A stretch of 64,000 bases of DNA from Bradyrhizobium oligotrophicum S58. GTDB lineage: Bacteria; Pseudomonadota; Alphaproteobacteria; Rhizobiales; Xanthobacteraceae. The notes beneath the pieces are model-generated. The model searched no databases. It worked only from the letters and a program-made list of their open reading frames with translations, and was not told the DNA's origin. The translations under genes and the position numbers were made by a program. Of this stretch, positions 9,341 through 17,979 are shown one piece after another. The number at the start of each line of letters is the position of its first letter. Within the stretch, counting starts at the first letter, position 1. The stretch lies in the NCBI RefSeq assembly GCF_000344805.1, contig NC_020453.1, forward strand, positions 3,319,001 through 3,383,000. Reading direction: 5' to 3'.

Positions 9341-10777
9341 ATGCTGAAACAGCGCTCTCGTGTGGTCGGCGAATTCGCTGCGGCAGTGCCGGGCGTGGCG
9401 CCCGATCGGGAGGAGGCGGTCATTCCGCCTCTATTGAAGGGCCGGTCGTCGCTGTGGCGGCCGATGATACGTTTTGCCATTCCGCAGACCGCCAGCGCGG
9501 CATTGCAGCTGTTGTCGGGAACGGTCACCGCGATCTATTTCGGACAACTCCTCGGCGGATCGGCACTTGCAGTCGCGTCGGTGTTTTTTCCGATCTTCTT
9601 TCTCCTCATCTCCTTTCTGATCGGATTGATTTCCGGCGGGATCGTGCTCGTGGCGCGCGCCTACGGCGCGGGTGATCTGCAGGATGCCAGGGCCGTGGTC
9701 GGAACGACCCTCTGCATCTGTTTCTCGATCAGCGTTGTGATCGCGATCGCAGGGAGCTGGCTGGCTCCGGAGTTGCTCGGGGTCATGGCGACCCCCGGGG
9801 ACATCCTCGGTTCGGCGATCGGCTATGCGCGGATGACGTTCGTGTCATTGCCGCTCCTGACGGTGCTTTTTGCCTACGCATTTCTCCTGAGAGGAACAGG
9901 AGACGCGCAAACCCCCTTCGTCGTGATGATCGTCTACTTCGCCATCTCTCTGCTGCTTACTCCGGCCTTGATCCTGGGATGGGCGGGACTACCGCAACTC
10001 GGTGTCACGAGCGCGCCCTGGGCGAACATGGTCGCTACGATCATCGCGCTTCCCTGCCTCGTGGTCTATCTCGGAGTGCGCAGGCATCCCTTGGCATTCG
10101 ATGGCCGGCTGATGCGGCGGCTACGGATCGATCGAAAGATCGTTGGGCCGTTTTTCGCCATCGGCATTCCAGGCGGCGTTCAAACGATGGTGGTCGCGCT
10201 GGCCGAAGTGGCCGTCATCACATTGGTCAACTCGTTTGGATCAAGTGCGACCGCTGCCTACGGCGCGATGAACCAGGTGGTGGGCTATCTGCTCGCCCCG
10301 ATGCAAGCCGTCGGGCTCGCCGCGACCGTGATCGCGGCACAGGCGATCGGGGCGAGGCAACTGAACGGCCTCCACGGGGTGACACGGGCCGGCACGATCC
10401 TCTCCGTTCTCGTGGGGACCTCGAGCGTCGCTGGGCTTCTGTTGTTCTCGGAGCGGATCTTGTCTTGGTTCGTCGTCGATCCCCAGACGTTGGCCATTGC
10501 GGTGCACGCCCTACAGATCGTGCTGTGGAGCTATGTGTTCGTCGGTGTCACCGACGTGCTCGCCGGCGTCATGCGCTCGTCGGGAACGGTTGGGTGGCCA
10601 ACCGTGATGACGCTGGCCAGCGTCTGGCTGGTGCAGGTGCCCGTCGCCTACCTGATGTCCGGGACATTTGGGCTGGACGGCGTCTGGATGGGCTATCCAG
10701 CAGGGTTCGCCGCAGCGCTCGTCGCACAGCTCGCGTATTATGGCTTTGTCTGGCGCTATCGCATGAGCCGCCTCTGA
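9341..10777 (+). CDS. MATE family multidrug/peptide exporter
   Basis: This is a polytopic membrane protein of about 478 residues with roughly 12 hydrophobic segments after a 45-residue cytoplasmic lead. It has the MATE pattern: an early segment reading SAALQLLSGTVTAIYFGQ, then ARAYGAGD, and a repeated second half beginning near FFAIGIPGGVQTMV. MATE proteins export small molecules in exchange for H+ or Na+. It follows the NRPS stop by about 25 bp on the same strand, so it is probably the exporter or resistance protein for the peptide. ATG 9341 follows a GAGG about 11 bp upstream; GTG 9329 is an alternative start with a poorer ribosome site. Confidence 0.88.
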   Translation: MLKQRSRVVGEFAAAVPGVAPDREEAVIPPLLKGRSSLWRPMIRFAIPQTASAALQLLSGTVTAIYFGQLLGGSALAVASVFFPIFFLLISFLIGLISGGIVLVARAYGAGDLQDARAVVGTTLCICFSISVVIAIAGSWLAPELLGVMATPGDILGSAIGYARMTFVSLPLLTVLFAYAFLLRGTGDAQTPFVVMIVYFAISLLLTPALILGWAGLPQLGVTSAPWANMVATIIALPCLVVYLGVRRHPLAFDGRLMRRLRIDRKIVGPFFAIGIPGGVQTMVVALAEVAVITLVNSFGSSATAAYGAMNQVVGYLLAPMQAVGLAATVIAAQAIGARQLNGLHGVTRAGTILSVLVGTSSVAGLLLFSERILSWFVVDPQTLAIAVHALQIVLWSYVFVGVTDVLAGVMRSSGTVGWPTVMTLASVWLVQVPVAYLMSGTFGLDGVWMGYPAGFAAALVAQLAYYGFVWRYRMSRL

Positions 10778-10887
10778 CCGAGATCAGGCGATTTTTTGCG
10801 AAGGCATCTTGGTCGTCCCGTAAGAGATCTCACGGCTGAAGAAGCAACGATTGATTCGTACGGCACGTGGGCTCCCGTCTCATGGCC

Positions 10888-10921
10888 GGCCGACGGACTC
10901 ATCTTCCGAGTGCCGTCGGCC
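10888..10921. terminator. Hairpin between convergent MATE and cusA genes
   Basis: A 13-bp inverted repeat (GGCCGACGGACTC with one bulged G on the other arm) lies between the convergent MATE and cusA-like genes. It has no T-run on either side, so it is only a possible bidirectional terminator. The rest of 10778-10988 holds no gene I can support. Confidence 0.4.
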
Positions 10922-10988
10922 GCCGACGCTGGAATCATCAGGCGGGTCCCTTGATCGCCCTTGGGGGCGATGCCGCTGAAGGCGTTGC

Positions 10989-13900
10989 TCAGGCCGCCTT
11001 CGGCACGTCTTGCGATCCGTCGGTCGGCAGGCCGCCCGCGAGATTGCTGCCGATGGCAAGCCCGCGCCCCTTCACCAGACCGAAGATGGCCGGGATGACG
11101 ATCAGCGTCAGCAGGGTCGAGGAGATCATGCCGCCGATCATCGGAACGGCGATGCGCTGCATGATCTCAGAGCCGGTGCCGGTGCTCCACATGATCGGCA
11201 GCAGGCCCGCCATGATGGCGACCACGGTCATCATTTTCGGCCGGACGCGCTCGACTGCGCCTTCCATGATGGCGTCCTGCAGATCCTGCCGGCTCAATGA
11301 TCGGCCCTCGGCGCTCCGCAAGGCCTTCATCTCGGCCAGTGCATGATCGAGATAGATCAGCATCACCACACCCGTTTCGGCGGCCACGCCGGCGAGGGCG
11401 ATGAAGCCGACCGCGACGGCGACCGAGAGGTTGAAGCCGAGCCACCACATCATCCAGATGCCGCCGACCAGCGCGAACGGCAGCGACAGCATCACGATCA
11501 GGGTCTCGGTGATGGCCCTGAAGTTCAGGTACAGCAGCAGGAAGATGATCGTGAGCGTCACGGGAATGACGATCTTCAGGCGAGCCGCCGCGCGCTGCAG
11601 ATATTCGTACTGGCCGCTCCAGATCACGTAATATCCGGCCGGAAACTGGATGCTCTCGGTGACGGCACGCTGTGCGTCGGCGACGTAGCTTCCGATGTCG
11701 CGTTCACGGATATCGACGTAGATGTAGGTCGCAAGCTGCCCGTTCTCGGTGCGGATCGAGGTCGGTCCGCGAGCAGGCTCCACCTTGGCGACTTCGCCGA
11801 GGGGGACCGCGCCGCCGGCCGGCATCGGCACCAGGATGTCGCTGGCGATGGCCTTCGGATTGTCCCGGAGATCGCGCGGGTAGCGCATGTTGACCGTGAA
11901 GCGCTGGCGGCCTTCGACGGTCGTGGTGACCGTCTGGCCGCCGAGAGCCGCCGCAATCGTGTCCTGGACGTCCTGCACCAGGATTCCGTAGCGTGCGAGC
12001 GCCTCGCGGTCCGGCGTGATCTCCAGGTAGTAGCCGCCGATCCCGCGTTCGGCATAGGCGGACGACGTTCCCGGCACGGTCTTGATCACCCGCTCGATCT
12101 GCTTGGCGAGGCGGTCGATCTCGGTCAGGTCGGTGCCCATCACCTTGACCCCGATCGGCGTGCGGATGCCGGTCGAGAGCATGTCGATGCGTGCCTTGAT
12201 CGGCATGGTCCAGGCGTTGGAGACGCCGGGGAATTGCAGCGCCTTGTCCATCTCGGCAATGAGGCTGTCGATGGTGACGCCGGGGCGCCATTGCTCCTTT
12301 GGCTTGAGGTTCACGATCGTCTCGAACATCTCGGTCGGGGCAGGATCGGTCGCGGTCGCCGCCCGTCCGGCCTTGCCGTAGACCGAAGCGACCTCCGGGA
12401 ACGACTTGATGATCCGGTCCTGCATCTGCATCAGGTCGGCCGCCTTGGTGACGGAGATGCCGGGCAGGGTGGTCGGCATGTAGAGCAGCGTGCCCTCGTT
12501 CAAACTGGGCATGAACTCGGTGCCGAGCTGTCGGGCCGGCCAAATCGAGACGGCAAGCACGACGATCGCGACCAGGATCACTAACGTCTTGGCCCGCAGC
12601 ACGCCCTTGATGACCGGCCGGTAGATCCAGATCAGGAAGCGGTTGATGAAATTCCGGTGCTCGGGAACGATCCTGCCGCGGACAAAGATGACCATCAGCG
12701 CCGGCACCAGCGTCACCGACAGCAGCGCTGCCGCGGCCATCGAAAACGTCTTGGTGAAGGCGAGCGGGCTGAACAGCCGGCCTTCCTGCGATTCGAGCGT
12801 GAAGATCGGCATGAACGACACGGTGATGATCAGCAGGCTGAAGAACAACGCAGGTCCAACCTCGGCTGCCGCATCGATCAGAATCTGCACGCGCGACTGA
12901 TCGGGCTTGGCGCGCTCGATATGCTTGTGCGCGTTCTCGATCATGACGATGGCGGCGTCCACCATCGCGCCGATGGCGATGGCGATGCCGCCCAGGCTCA
13001 TGATGTTGGAGCCGAGCCCCAGCAGCTTCATGGCGCCGAACGCCATCAATACGCCGACCGGCAACATCAGGATCGCAACCAGGGCGCTGCGAATGTGCAG
13101 CAGGAACACGACACAGACCAGCGCGACGACGATGCTTTCCTCGAGAAGCGTGTGCTTCAGCGTATCGACGGCCGCATAGATCAGGTTCGAGCGGTCGTAG
13201 ACCGGCACGATCTCGACTGATTTCGGCAGGCTGCTCGCGATCTCCTTGAAGCGCGTCTTGACGTTCTCGATGACGTCCAGCGCGTTGACGCCGAACCGCT
13301 GCAGCACGATGCCGCTGGCGACTTCGCCTTCGCCGTTCAGCTCGGCAATGCCGCGCCGCTCGTCCGGTCCGAGCTCGACATGGGCGACGTCGCGCAGCAG
13401 CACCGGCGTCCCGCCGGAGGACTTCAGCACGACATTGCCGAGATCGTTGATGCTCTTCAGATAGCCCTTGCCGCGGATGACGTATTCGAACTCGGACAGC
13501 TCGACCGTTCGTCCGCCGACGTCGGCATTGCTGGCGCGGATCGCGTCGCGGATCTTCTGCATGCTGATGCCGCGGTCGCGCATCCGCTGCGGATCGAGCA
13601 CCACGTTGTACTGCTTGACGAAGCCGCCGATGCTCGCGACCTCGGCAACGCCTTCGGCCTTGGCCAGGGCAAACTTCAGATTCCAGTCCTGGATCGTGCG
13701 GGTGTCGGCGAGGTTCAGCTCCTTCGAGACAACAGCGTATTGGTAGACCCAGCCGACGCCGGTGGCGTCCGGCCCGATCGTCGGTGTCACGCCCGTCGGG
13801 AGCCGCGAGGTTGCGCTGTTCAGGAACTCCAGGACGCGTGACCGTGCCCAGTAGATGTCGGTGCCGTCCTCGAAGATCACGTAGACGAACGACACGCCGA

Positions 13901-14162
13901 AGAACGAGAAGCCGCGCACGACCTTCGACTTCGGCACCGTCAGCATGGCCGTCGTCAAGGGATAGGTGACCTGATCTTCGATGACCTGCGGCGCCTGGCC
14001 GGGGTATTCGGTGTAGACGATGACCTGAGTGTCGGACAGATCTGGGATTGCGTCGAGTGGAAGGTGAATGAGCGCGTAGAAGCCGGCGGCGGCTGCGAAG
14101 CCGGTGCCGAACAGGACCAGCAGGAGATTGCGGGCCGACCAGGCGATGATGCGGGCGATCAT
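10989..14162 (-). CDS. cusA: CusA/CzcA-type RND heavy-metal efflux pump
   Basis: This is a 1057-residue inner-membrane RND transporter of the heavy-metal class, starting MIARIIAWSARNLLL and reading DAIPDLSDTQVIVYTEYPGQAP, both typical of CusA/CzcA. It would pump metal ions from the periplasm out through a tripartite complex, driven by protons. Three methionines lie in the segments that hold the Cu/Ag-binding Met triad in E. coli CusA (LLYMPTTLPG, APTEMFETI, ARIDMLSTGI), which favours copper or silver over Zn/Co/Cd; that alignment is from memory. It overlaps the adaptor gene by 4 bp (ATGA). No outer-membrane factor gene is adjacent, so a CusC-like channel must come from elsewhere. Confidence 0.93.
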   Translation of the reverse strand: MIARIIAWSARNLLLVLFGTGFAAAAGFYALIHLPLDAIPDLSDTQVIVYTEYPGQAPQVIEDQVTYPLTTAMLTVPKSKVVRGFSFFGVSFVYVIFEDGTDIYWARSRVLEFLNSATSRLPTGVTPTIGPDATGVGWVYQYAVVSKELNLADTRTIQDWNLKFALAKAEGVAEVASIGGFVKQYNVVLDPQRMRDRGISMQKIRDAIRASNADVGGRTVELSEFEYVIRGKGYLKSINDLGNVVLKSSGGTPVLLRDVAHVELGPDERRGIAELNGEGEVASGIVLQRFGVNALDVIENVKTRFKEIASSLPKSVEIVPVYDRSNLIYAAVDTLKHTLLEESIVVALVCVVFLLHIRSALVAILMLPVGVLMAFGAMKLLGLGSNIMSLGGIAIAIGAMVDAAIVMIENAHKHIERAKPDQSRVQILIDAAAEVGPALFFSLLIITVSFMPIFTLESQEGRLFSPLAFTKTFSMAAAALLSVTLVPALMVIFVRGRIVPEHRNFINRFLIWIYRPVIKGVLRAKTLVILVAIVVLAVSIWPARQLGTEFMPSLNEGTLLYMPTTLPGISVTKAADLMQMQDRIIKSFPEVASVYGKAGRAATATDPAPTEMFETIVNLKPKEQWRPGVTIDSLIAEMDKALQFPGVSNAWTMPIKARIDMLSTGIRTPIGVKVMGTDLTEIDRLAKQIERVIKTVPGTSSAYAERGIGGYYLEITPDREALARYGILVQDVQDTIAAALGGQTVTTTVEGRQRFTVNMRYPRDLRDNPKAIASDILVPMPAGGAVPLGEVAKVEPARGPTSIRTENGQLATYIYVDIRERDIGSYVADAQRAVTESIQFPAGYYVIWSGQYEYLQRAAARLKIVIPVTLTIIFLLLYLNFRAITETLIVMLSLPFALVGGIWMMWWLGFNLSVAVAVGFIALAGVAAETGVVMLIYLDHALAEMKALRSAEGRSLSRQDLQDAIMEGAVERVRPKMMTVVAIMAGLLPIMWSTGTGSEIMQRIAVPMIGGMISSTLLTLIVIPAIFGLVKGRGLAIGSNLAGGLPTDGSQDVPKAA

Positions 14163-15583
14163 TTGTGCTCTCCCATCCCGGCGTGGTCGCCGTCGGCAGG
14201 CTGCGATTCACCTGCTTCTGCGAAGCTCTTCAGCGCGGCCTTCAGGTTGCTTTCGGCGTCGATCAGGAAGTTGGCGGACGTGACCACCGCCTCGCCATCC
14301 GACAGGCCGTCGCGGACCTCGATATAGCTGCCGCCGCGGCGGCCGAGCTTCACGGCGCGCGGCTCGTAGCGGCCTTCGCCCTTGTCGACGAGAACGGCCT
14401 GACGGCTGCCGGTGTCGAGCACGGCATTGTCCGGTACGGCCAGCACGGGGGTCGAGGCGGCGGTGTCGATCTCGGCGTCGACATACATGTCGGGCAGCAG
14501 AGCGAGGTCGGGATTGGCCAATTCGATCCGCACGCGCGCCGTCCGCGTGTCCTTGTTCACCTGCGGGTAGATGACCGCGATCGAGCCAGTGAAGCTGCGT
14601 CCGGGAAAGCTGCGCGCGCGGATCGTGACCGGCTGTCCAACCGCGATGCTGCCGAGGTCGCGCTCGGCGACGTCCACCAACGCCCAGACCACCGAGATGT
14701 CCGCGATCCGGAACAGCACGTCGCCCGGATTGGCGCGCATGCCTTCGATCGCGTTGCGCTCGAGCACGATGCCGTCACGCGGCGCCGACCATTGCACCGT
14801 GACGGGGGCGATGCGCGATTTCTCCATCGCAGTGATGACCGGCTCCGGGACGTCCAGATTGGTCAGGCGTTGGCGCGAGCCGCGGCCGTAGGATACGTTA
14901 CCGCCGACGAGGTTGGAATTGATGGTGGAGAGATATTCCGCCGTAGCCGCAGCGATGGCGGAGCTGTAGATCTCCATCAGCGGCTGGCCGGCCTTGACGC
15001 GGGTGCCCGTGGTCACGTCGGCCACCTTCTGGACGAAGCTTTCAGCTCGCATCGCAATCACGGAGACACGGCGCTCGTCGAGCTGGATCGTGCCGGGCGC
15101 CTTGACGGCAATTTGGAGCGTGCGCCGCTCGACCGGCGTCGATCTCACGCCGGTGCGCTGGATCTTGCCGGGCGAAAGCTTGACTACGCCATCATCGGCA
15201 TCGTCGCCTTCGTAGACGGGAACGTAGTTCATCCCCATCGGATCCTTCTTGGGGGTGGCAGACGTGTCCGGCAGGCCCATCGGATTGCGGTAGTACAGAA
15301 TCTTGCGTGACGCGTCCGCCTGCTGCTTTGGCTTCGCAGGCTCCGGCGCTGCTTGATCGTCGTCGTAGACCGGCAGGTAGTCCCGCCCGCGATCATCCTT
15401 CCTGGGGCTCGCGGACCACGCCGGAGCTCCGCTCGGATCGCGATAATAGAGCGGCACCCGATCGGCAGCCGCGGCAGCGAAAGGGGTGTGAAGAGACGAG
15501 GGCGACGTTCGGGTCGACCAATATCCGCCCAGACCAATGCCGGCCCCGAGTGCGACGGTCGCGAGCAAACGCAATGTGTTCAT
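14159..15583 (-). CDS. cusB: CusB-like periplasmic adaptor with two heavy-metal-binding modules
   Basis: This is a 474-residue membrane-fusion protein. The N-terminus (MNTLRLLATVALGAGIGLGG) is a signal or anchor helix. Two short heavy-metal-binding modules follow (LYYRDPSGAPAWSASPRKDD and LYYRNPMGLPDTSATPKKDP, each ending in a YLPVY or YVPVY strand), then the usual barrel, lipoyl and hairpin parts (IQLDERRVSVIAMRAESFVQ, APRDGIVLERN). It would link the RND pump to an outer-membrane channel and hand metal to it. Two such modules rather than one may raise metal capture. Its last bases overlap the pump start, so translation is probably coupled. Confidence 0.9.
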   Translation of the reverse strand: MNTLRLLATVALGAGIGLGGYWSTRTSPSSLHTPFAAAAADRVPLYYRDPSGAPAWSASPRKDDRGRDYLPVYDDDQAAPEPAKPKQQADASRKILYYRNPMGLPDTSATPKKDPMGMNYVPVYEGDDADDGVVKLSPGKIQRTGVRSTPVERRTLQIAVKAPGTIQLDERRVSVIAMRAESFVQKVADVTTGTRVKAGQPLMEIYSSAIAAATAEYLSTINSNLVGGNVSYGRGSRQRLTNLDVPEPVITAMEKSRIAPVTVQWSAPRDGIVLERNAIEGMRANPGDVLFRIADISVVWALVDVAERDLGSIAVGQPVTIRARSFPGRSFTGSIAVIYPQVNKDTRTARVRIELANPDLALLPDMYVDAEIDTAASTPVLAVPDNAVLDTGSRQAVLVDKGEGRYEPRAVKLGRRGGSYIEVRDGLSDGEAVVTSANFLIDAESNLKAALKSFAEAGESQPADGDHAGMGEHK

Positions 15584-15631
15584 GGCATCACCGTGAGGCG
15601 CGCGAGCGCGCGCTATCCGCAGGAGGTAGGC

Positions 15632-15654
15632 GGGGCGCTCCTCGGGAGCGCCCC
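15632..15654. other. Intercistronic 10-bp perfect hairpin
   Basis: GGGGCGCTCC pairs perfectly with GGAGCGCCCC across a 3-nt loop, in the 78-bp gap between the FixH-like gene and the cusB-like gene (both leftward). No T-run follows on the minus strand, so it looks more like an mRNA processing or stability element, or a weak attenuator, than a full terminator. Confidence 0.5.
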
Positions 15655-15661
15655 CGCGAGC

Positions 15662-16054
15662 TCACTTCGTCGCCTTGACGATGACCTTGCCGGTGACGGT
15701 CTCCGGCTCGCCCTGCACCTTGGCCGAGAGCGTGACCTGGTAGCGGCCGGCCATCGGCAGGTCGGTCTTGAAGGCGTAGATGCCCGGCTCCTTGGACGGC
15801 AGCGGCGCCACCGGCGATTCCATGTCGGCCATGCCGTCCGGAGCCATGTCGACCCGGGTCTTGAAAATGACCGCGTCAGTGACGGCCTTGCCGGTCTGCT
15901 TGTTGGTGAGACGAATGGCGAGCGTGACGTCGTCGCCCTTCTTCATCTCCGGATTGAGCGGCTCGAACGTGTAGTCGCCGGCGCCTGCCATGGCGGCCGA
16001 TGCGGCAAGCGAAAGGGTGGCGGCGAGCGCCGCGATGCTGATTCTGGAAAGCAT
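15662..16054 (-). CDS. Exported FixH/YtkA-like protein in the metal-efflux operon
   Basis: This is a 130-residue protein with a clear signal peptide (MLSRISIAALAATLSLAASAAMA, cut after AMA). The mature part is an immunoglobulin-like beta fold resembling the YtkA/FixH domain: GDDVTLAIRLTNKQTGK, DAVIFKTRVDMAPDGM, PLPSKEPGIYAFKTDLPMAGRYQV. Such proteins often sit beside copper-handling genes and are thought to be periplasmic accessory or chaperone proteins. It lies upstream of cusBA on the same strand. The Met-rich MAPDGMADM loop could bind a metal, which is inference. Confidence 0.75.
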   Translation of the reverse strand: MLSRISIAALAATLSLAASAAMAGAGDYTFEPLNPEMKKGDDVTLAIRLTNKQTGKAVTDAVIFKTRVDMAPDGMADMESPVAPLPSKEPGIYAFKTDLPMAGRYQVTLSAKVQGEPETVTGKVIVKATK

Positions 16055-16154
16055 GGTCCTGTCCTCATGAATGGATCTCGGCCGTGGCGCTCGCTGCGCG
16101 CACGTCAGTCGTTGGCGCGGGCAGACGTTGCGCGCGCGTCGAACTCTGGCGAGA

Positions 16155-16523
16155 TCAGATTCGAGGAGGTCGGAAGGGCGGACTGCCGCTGTGAAGAGAG
16201 ACGACCTGATCGGCGGGAAGCGCGACCGTGGTCGCCGTCATGGCAATGGGCGCAAGGGTGACGACCCTGACATCGCCGAGGGCCACCGTCCCGCCGGCGC
16301 AGCAGAAACCCATCCCGCATTTGGTGCTGTGCGCGGGGGAGGTTTGTCCCTTCATGCCGTCGGGACAGCACTCGTCCATCGACATGTCGGAGCCATCGCC
16401 CATGTGCATGCTCGTCTGCATGTCATCCGACGACATCACGACGCCACCCGCCGATGCGCCGATCGGCAGCATCGTTAGCGAGAGGGCGATCGCGAACGCT
16501 ATGATGGTACGGACGAGCCGCAT
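16155..16523 (-). CDS. Exported Met/Cys/His-rich protein, putative metal binder
   Basis: This 122-residue protein has a signal peptide (MRLVRTIIAFAIALSLTMLPIGASA) and then a dense run of candidate metal ligands: methionines at MSSDDM, SMHMGDGSDMSM and MKG, two CC pairs (DECCPDG, GFCCAGG), one further Cys and a His. The C-terminal third is bland. I recognise no named family. As the first gene of the leftward cus-like cluster it is probably a periplasmic copper or silver sponge or donor. Its promoter should lie in 16524-16620. The start has no strong ribosome site. Confidence 0.65.
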   Translation of the reverse strand: MRLVRTIIAFAIALSLTMLPIGASAGGVVMSSDDMQTSMHMGDGSDMSMDECCPDGMKGQTSPAHSTKCGMGFCCAGGTVALGDVRVVTLAPIAMTATTVALPADQVVSLHSGSPPFRPPRI

Positions 16524-16569
16524 CGAGATCGAGTCTACCTTTGTGACGCGAATACCATCTTCTGACTAA

Positions 16570-16780
16570 CATACTCGAGCGGCCGAGGCAGCACTTGATT
16601 TTGCTCAAAGCCTCGTGACCGTCACCTCCGCGGGTTGGAGAGGAAAGTCCAATAATTTCAGCTGGATGTGAGACCTGCAGGCCGTGACGGACGCCGCGCC
16701 TTCGAAACGACGCAAAGGCCGCAGCGGGAGAGCGCAGTGATTTCTGGGCCAGTCAATCAGCCGATCGGTCGAGGCGCTGA
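16570..16780. other. Non-coding stretch at the left edge of the decayed region
   Basis: I see no supportable gene here. It must hold the promoter of the leftward metal operon. The G/C-rich segment near 16590-16640 contains partly complementary pieces (CGAGGC and GCCTCG) but no convincing operator. Confidence 0.4.
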
Positions 16781-17371
16781 GCCGCGCGGGCGCGCGCTCC
16801 GGCACCCAGCGAAAGTGCTGCCGCGATCGCCACCAGTGCCGTCTCGCTGATCCAGAGCCTGTATGGCGCCTTCGGCTCGTGCCTGGTCGCGGGCCGCACC
16901 GGTGTCGTACTCCAGAACCGTAGCGCGTATTTCTCGCTCGATCCCGATCATCCCAATCGGCTCGAGCCCGGCAAGATTCCCTTGCACACCTTGATCGCCT
17001 CAATCGCAAAGCGCGACGGCAGATTGTGGTCCGTGCTCGGCTGCATGGGGGCGGACGGACAGCCGCAGATCCAGTTGCAGCTCTATTCGGCGATGATTGA
17101 TCACGGCCTCGACATCCAGGAGGCGATCGAAATGCCGCGCTTCCTGTCCGGCCGCCTCGGCCTTGGTGAAGCCCGCGATACCCTGCACCTTGAGGGCCGT
17201 TTTCCCGAAGACGCAGTGGGTGCGCTTCTGCAAAGAGGACACATCATCAATCGCTGGGGCGCATGGAACGAGATGGCCGGCCACGCGCACAGCATTGCGC
17301 TCGATCCGCAGAGTGGCACATTGGCCGGAGGGGCTGATCCGCGCCGTGACGGCGCTGCGCTTGGATGGTAG
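16781..17371 (+). pseudogene. Gamma-glutamyltransferase remnant (C-terminal part only)
   Basis: From about 16826 the frame reads ATSAVSLIQSLYGAFGSCLV, then SLDPDHPNRLEPGK and LHTLIASIAKRDG, and it ends in DPRRDGAALGW. This is the C-terminal part of the small subunit of gamma-glutamyltransferase, an enzyme of periplasmic glutathione breakdown. An in-frame stop lies at 16778-16780, and the large subunit and the autocatalytic Thr region are missing. The Ser-Cys change in GSCLV sits where the family usually has Gly. The TTG at 16982 could start a 129-residue ORF, but it would lack an active site. I call it a truncated relic. Confidence 0.8.
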
Positions 17372-17489
17372 CTGGCGCCCGCAGCCTGGAATCGTATCTT
17401 GGGCTTCGCGGCTGACGCGCGTCCAATTTGGTGGCGAAGAGTAAGCTTGGCCGGTCTCAACGACCAAAGTCTTTTCCGAGCCTTTCAAG

Positions 17490-17665
17490 TCCTCGAACAA
17501 CGCCACAATTGTCCAGGCGCTGCGTCAGGGCTTTGGCAACGCGATCAGCCAGACCGGCCAGCAGCTCGTACCACAGCAGATGAACGTCCGGCCGACCTTG
17601 ACGGTGAAACCCGGATTTCCCGATCCGGGTCATCGTCAGTCGCGATCTGAGCTTGAACCGTATTC
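17490..17665 (+). pseudogene. trbI: trbI (conjugal transfer) C-terminal remnant
   Basis: The frame starting near 17490 reads IVQALRQGFGNAISQTGQQL, then VPQQMNVRPTLTVKPGFP. This is the conserved C-terminus of TrbI/VirB10, the inner-to-outer membrane scaffold of type IV secretion. After GFP the family sequence continues in another frame (IRVIVSRDLSL) and then shifts again (EPYS), so at least two frameshifts are present. Only about 60 codons remain. The next remnant is DUF2274, which follows trbI in trb operons of many integrative elements, and this supports the assignment. Confidence 0.8.
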
Positions 17666-17688
17666 GGTGCGAACGCTCGTCTGCGAGA

Positions 17689-17896
17689 CTGAAGATCACG
17701 GCGATCCCTGATGCCAAACCAGCCAGGGTGACCGTGGAGCTTCCTGCTGCTGTCTACAAGGATCTCATATGCGGAGGTCTTGTCGAGAGAGACGGGAGAG
17801 CAGATCAAGGACGCTACACGGCTCATCGGCTCCGTGATTGGGCGCTTCATGGTATCCGATCGGGCATTTGCGAAAGCACGCAAGAAGCCGTGCTGA
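17689..17896 (+). pseudogene. DUF2274 protein remnant, frameshifted
   Basis: One frame reads LKITAIPDAKPARVTVELPA and then AVYKDL. After a shift near 17760-17770 a second frame reads SYAEVLSRETGEQ, then LIGSVIGRFMVSDRAFAKAR, and ends at TGA 17894-17896. Joined, this is a nearly full-length DUF2274 protein, a small protein encoded after trbI in conjugative-transfer operons of alphaproteobacterial elements. Its role is not established. The order trbI then DUF2274 is preserved here, although both are dead. Confidence 0.78.
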
Positions 17897-17928
17897 CGCT
17901 CGGTCCGCAACAAGCCCATGAGACGTGA

Positions 17929-17975
17929 TGAGACGTGATCATCGCGAAATCGCGGATGCGGGGGATCACGTCTCA
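17929..17975. repeat. 12-bp inverted repeat with an inner hairpin
   Basis: TGAGACGTGATC (17929-17940) pairs perfectly with GATCACGTCTCA (17964-17975). Between them CGCG-AAAT-CGCG can form an inner stem. The left arm overlaps a tandem duplication of GAGACGTGAT. It sits just after the leftward aldo/keto reductase gene, so it may serve as its terminator, although there is no T-run. Confidence 0.55.
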
Positions 17976-17979
17976 TACT

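Noticed and set aside
16982..17371. Functional small gamma-glutamyltransferase
   Set aside because: Only the C-terminal part is present; the large subunit and catalytic Thr region are absent.
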